Positions 63,779 to 64,000 of a DNA stretch of 64,000 bases are shown here, piece by piece. Position 1 is the stretch's first letter; the number at the start of each line of letters is the position of its first letter. A model generated the notes under the pieces. The model did not search any database. It had not been told where the DNA came from and worked only from the letters and a program-made list of their open reading frames with translations. A program made the translations under genes and the position numbers. Origin of the DNA: Rhodococcus spongiicola. Its GTDB lineage: Bacteria; Actinomycetota; Actinomycetes; Mycobacteriales; Mycobacteriaceae. The DNA lies in the NCBI RefSeq assembly GCF_004011835.1, contig NZ_RKLN01000002.1, positions 663,469 through 727,468 on the forward strand. The letters are read 5' to 3'.

Positions 63779-64000
63779 CTACAGGCCGAGGTCGGCCTCG
63801 AACGCCGCCTCCTCGAGGCGCTGCTTGATCGTCGTCAGGAAGCGACCGGCGTCCGCGCCGTCGACCAGGCGGTGGTCATAGGTCAGCGGCAGGTAGCACA
63901 TCGAGCGGACGCCGATGGACTCGTTGCCGTTCTCGTCCTGCAAGACGACCGGGCGCTTGACGATCGCGCCGGTACCCAGCATCGCCGCCTGCGGTGGAAC
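63779..64000 (-). CDS. Dihydrolipoamide acyltransferase (E2), C-terminal part
   Basis: Partial gene, running off the right edge; the last 73 codons are present. [15 protein letters not shown] is the catalytic HxxxDG motif of E2 acyltransferases, preceded by [20 protein letters not shown]. By position it is the orthologue of Rv2215 (DlaT/SucB), the E2 of pyruvate and 2-oxoglutarate dehydrogenase complexes and the lipoylated substrate of LipA/LipB. The lipoyl domain lies outside the window. Confidence 0.92.
   Translation of the reverse strand, partial: VPPQAAMLGTGAIVKRPVVLQDENGNESIGVRSMCYLPLTYDHRLVDGADAGRFLTTIKQRLEEAAFEADLGL

Overview
The window is GC-rich, dense actinobacterial chromosome. 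Gene content and order point to the Mycobacteriales, most likely Rhodococcus or a close relative. The gene order follows the M. tuberculosis Rv2247-Rv2215 block: accD6-kasA-acpM-fabD-fasR-like-aceE-DUF3052-ahpE, then cobD-SURF1-ptpA-HAD-cobC-NIF3-zinc ribbon-RNase H/phosphatase, then CHAD-panB-exported peptidase-glnA2-glnE-glnA1-RDD-DUF4191-lipA-lipB-epimerase-E2. Synteny is from memory of that genome; no search was run. GTG and TTG starts and 4-base start/stop overlaps (ATGA, GTGA) are common.

Layout. 1-3880 is the end of an integrated element (two coupled HTH genes, an HNH nuclease, a Gly/Ser-rich secreted protein, a lipoprotein). It stops at a 34-nt tRNA 3' fragment, so the rest lies outside the window. 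4077-6715 holds an NDMA-type alcohol dehydrogenase, a serine hydrolase and a DUF3145 protein. 6806-12390 is the FAS-II/mycolate operon with its PucR-type regulator. 12513-16766 holds aceE, DUF3052 and ahpE, followed by tRNA-Val (16798-16869).

16849-23739 is a complete 6.9-kb element bounded by a 22-bp duplication of the tRNA-Val 3' end. It carries a tyrosine integrase, repressor, excisionase, AAA+ replication-type ATPase, an origin-like palindrome/iteron array, small genes, one HK97-fold major capsid gene and a membrane-protein cargo gene. The cargo gene lies between two 96-bp copies of the capsid 3' end. No portal, terminase, protease or tail gene was seen. It looks like a capsid-encoding phage satellite and is the most interesting object here.

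23854-30467 is an accessory block: two COG0523 GTPases (one with a Zur-like box, the other overlapping an MBL-fold hydrolase gene), a flavodoxin-fold protein, a haloalkane dehalogenase and a dual-specificity phosphatase. From 30545 the conserved backbone resumes, interrupted by a P-type H+-ATPase-like gene and two transporters. rnpB is at 44830-45257. The right end groups nitrogen control (glnA2, glnE, glnA1 with a four-half-site GlnR-type box) and lipoate metabolism (lipA, lipB, E2), which supplies the cofactor of the complex containing AceE.
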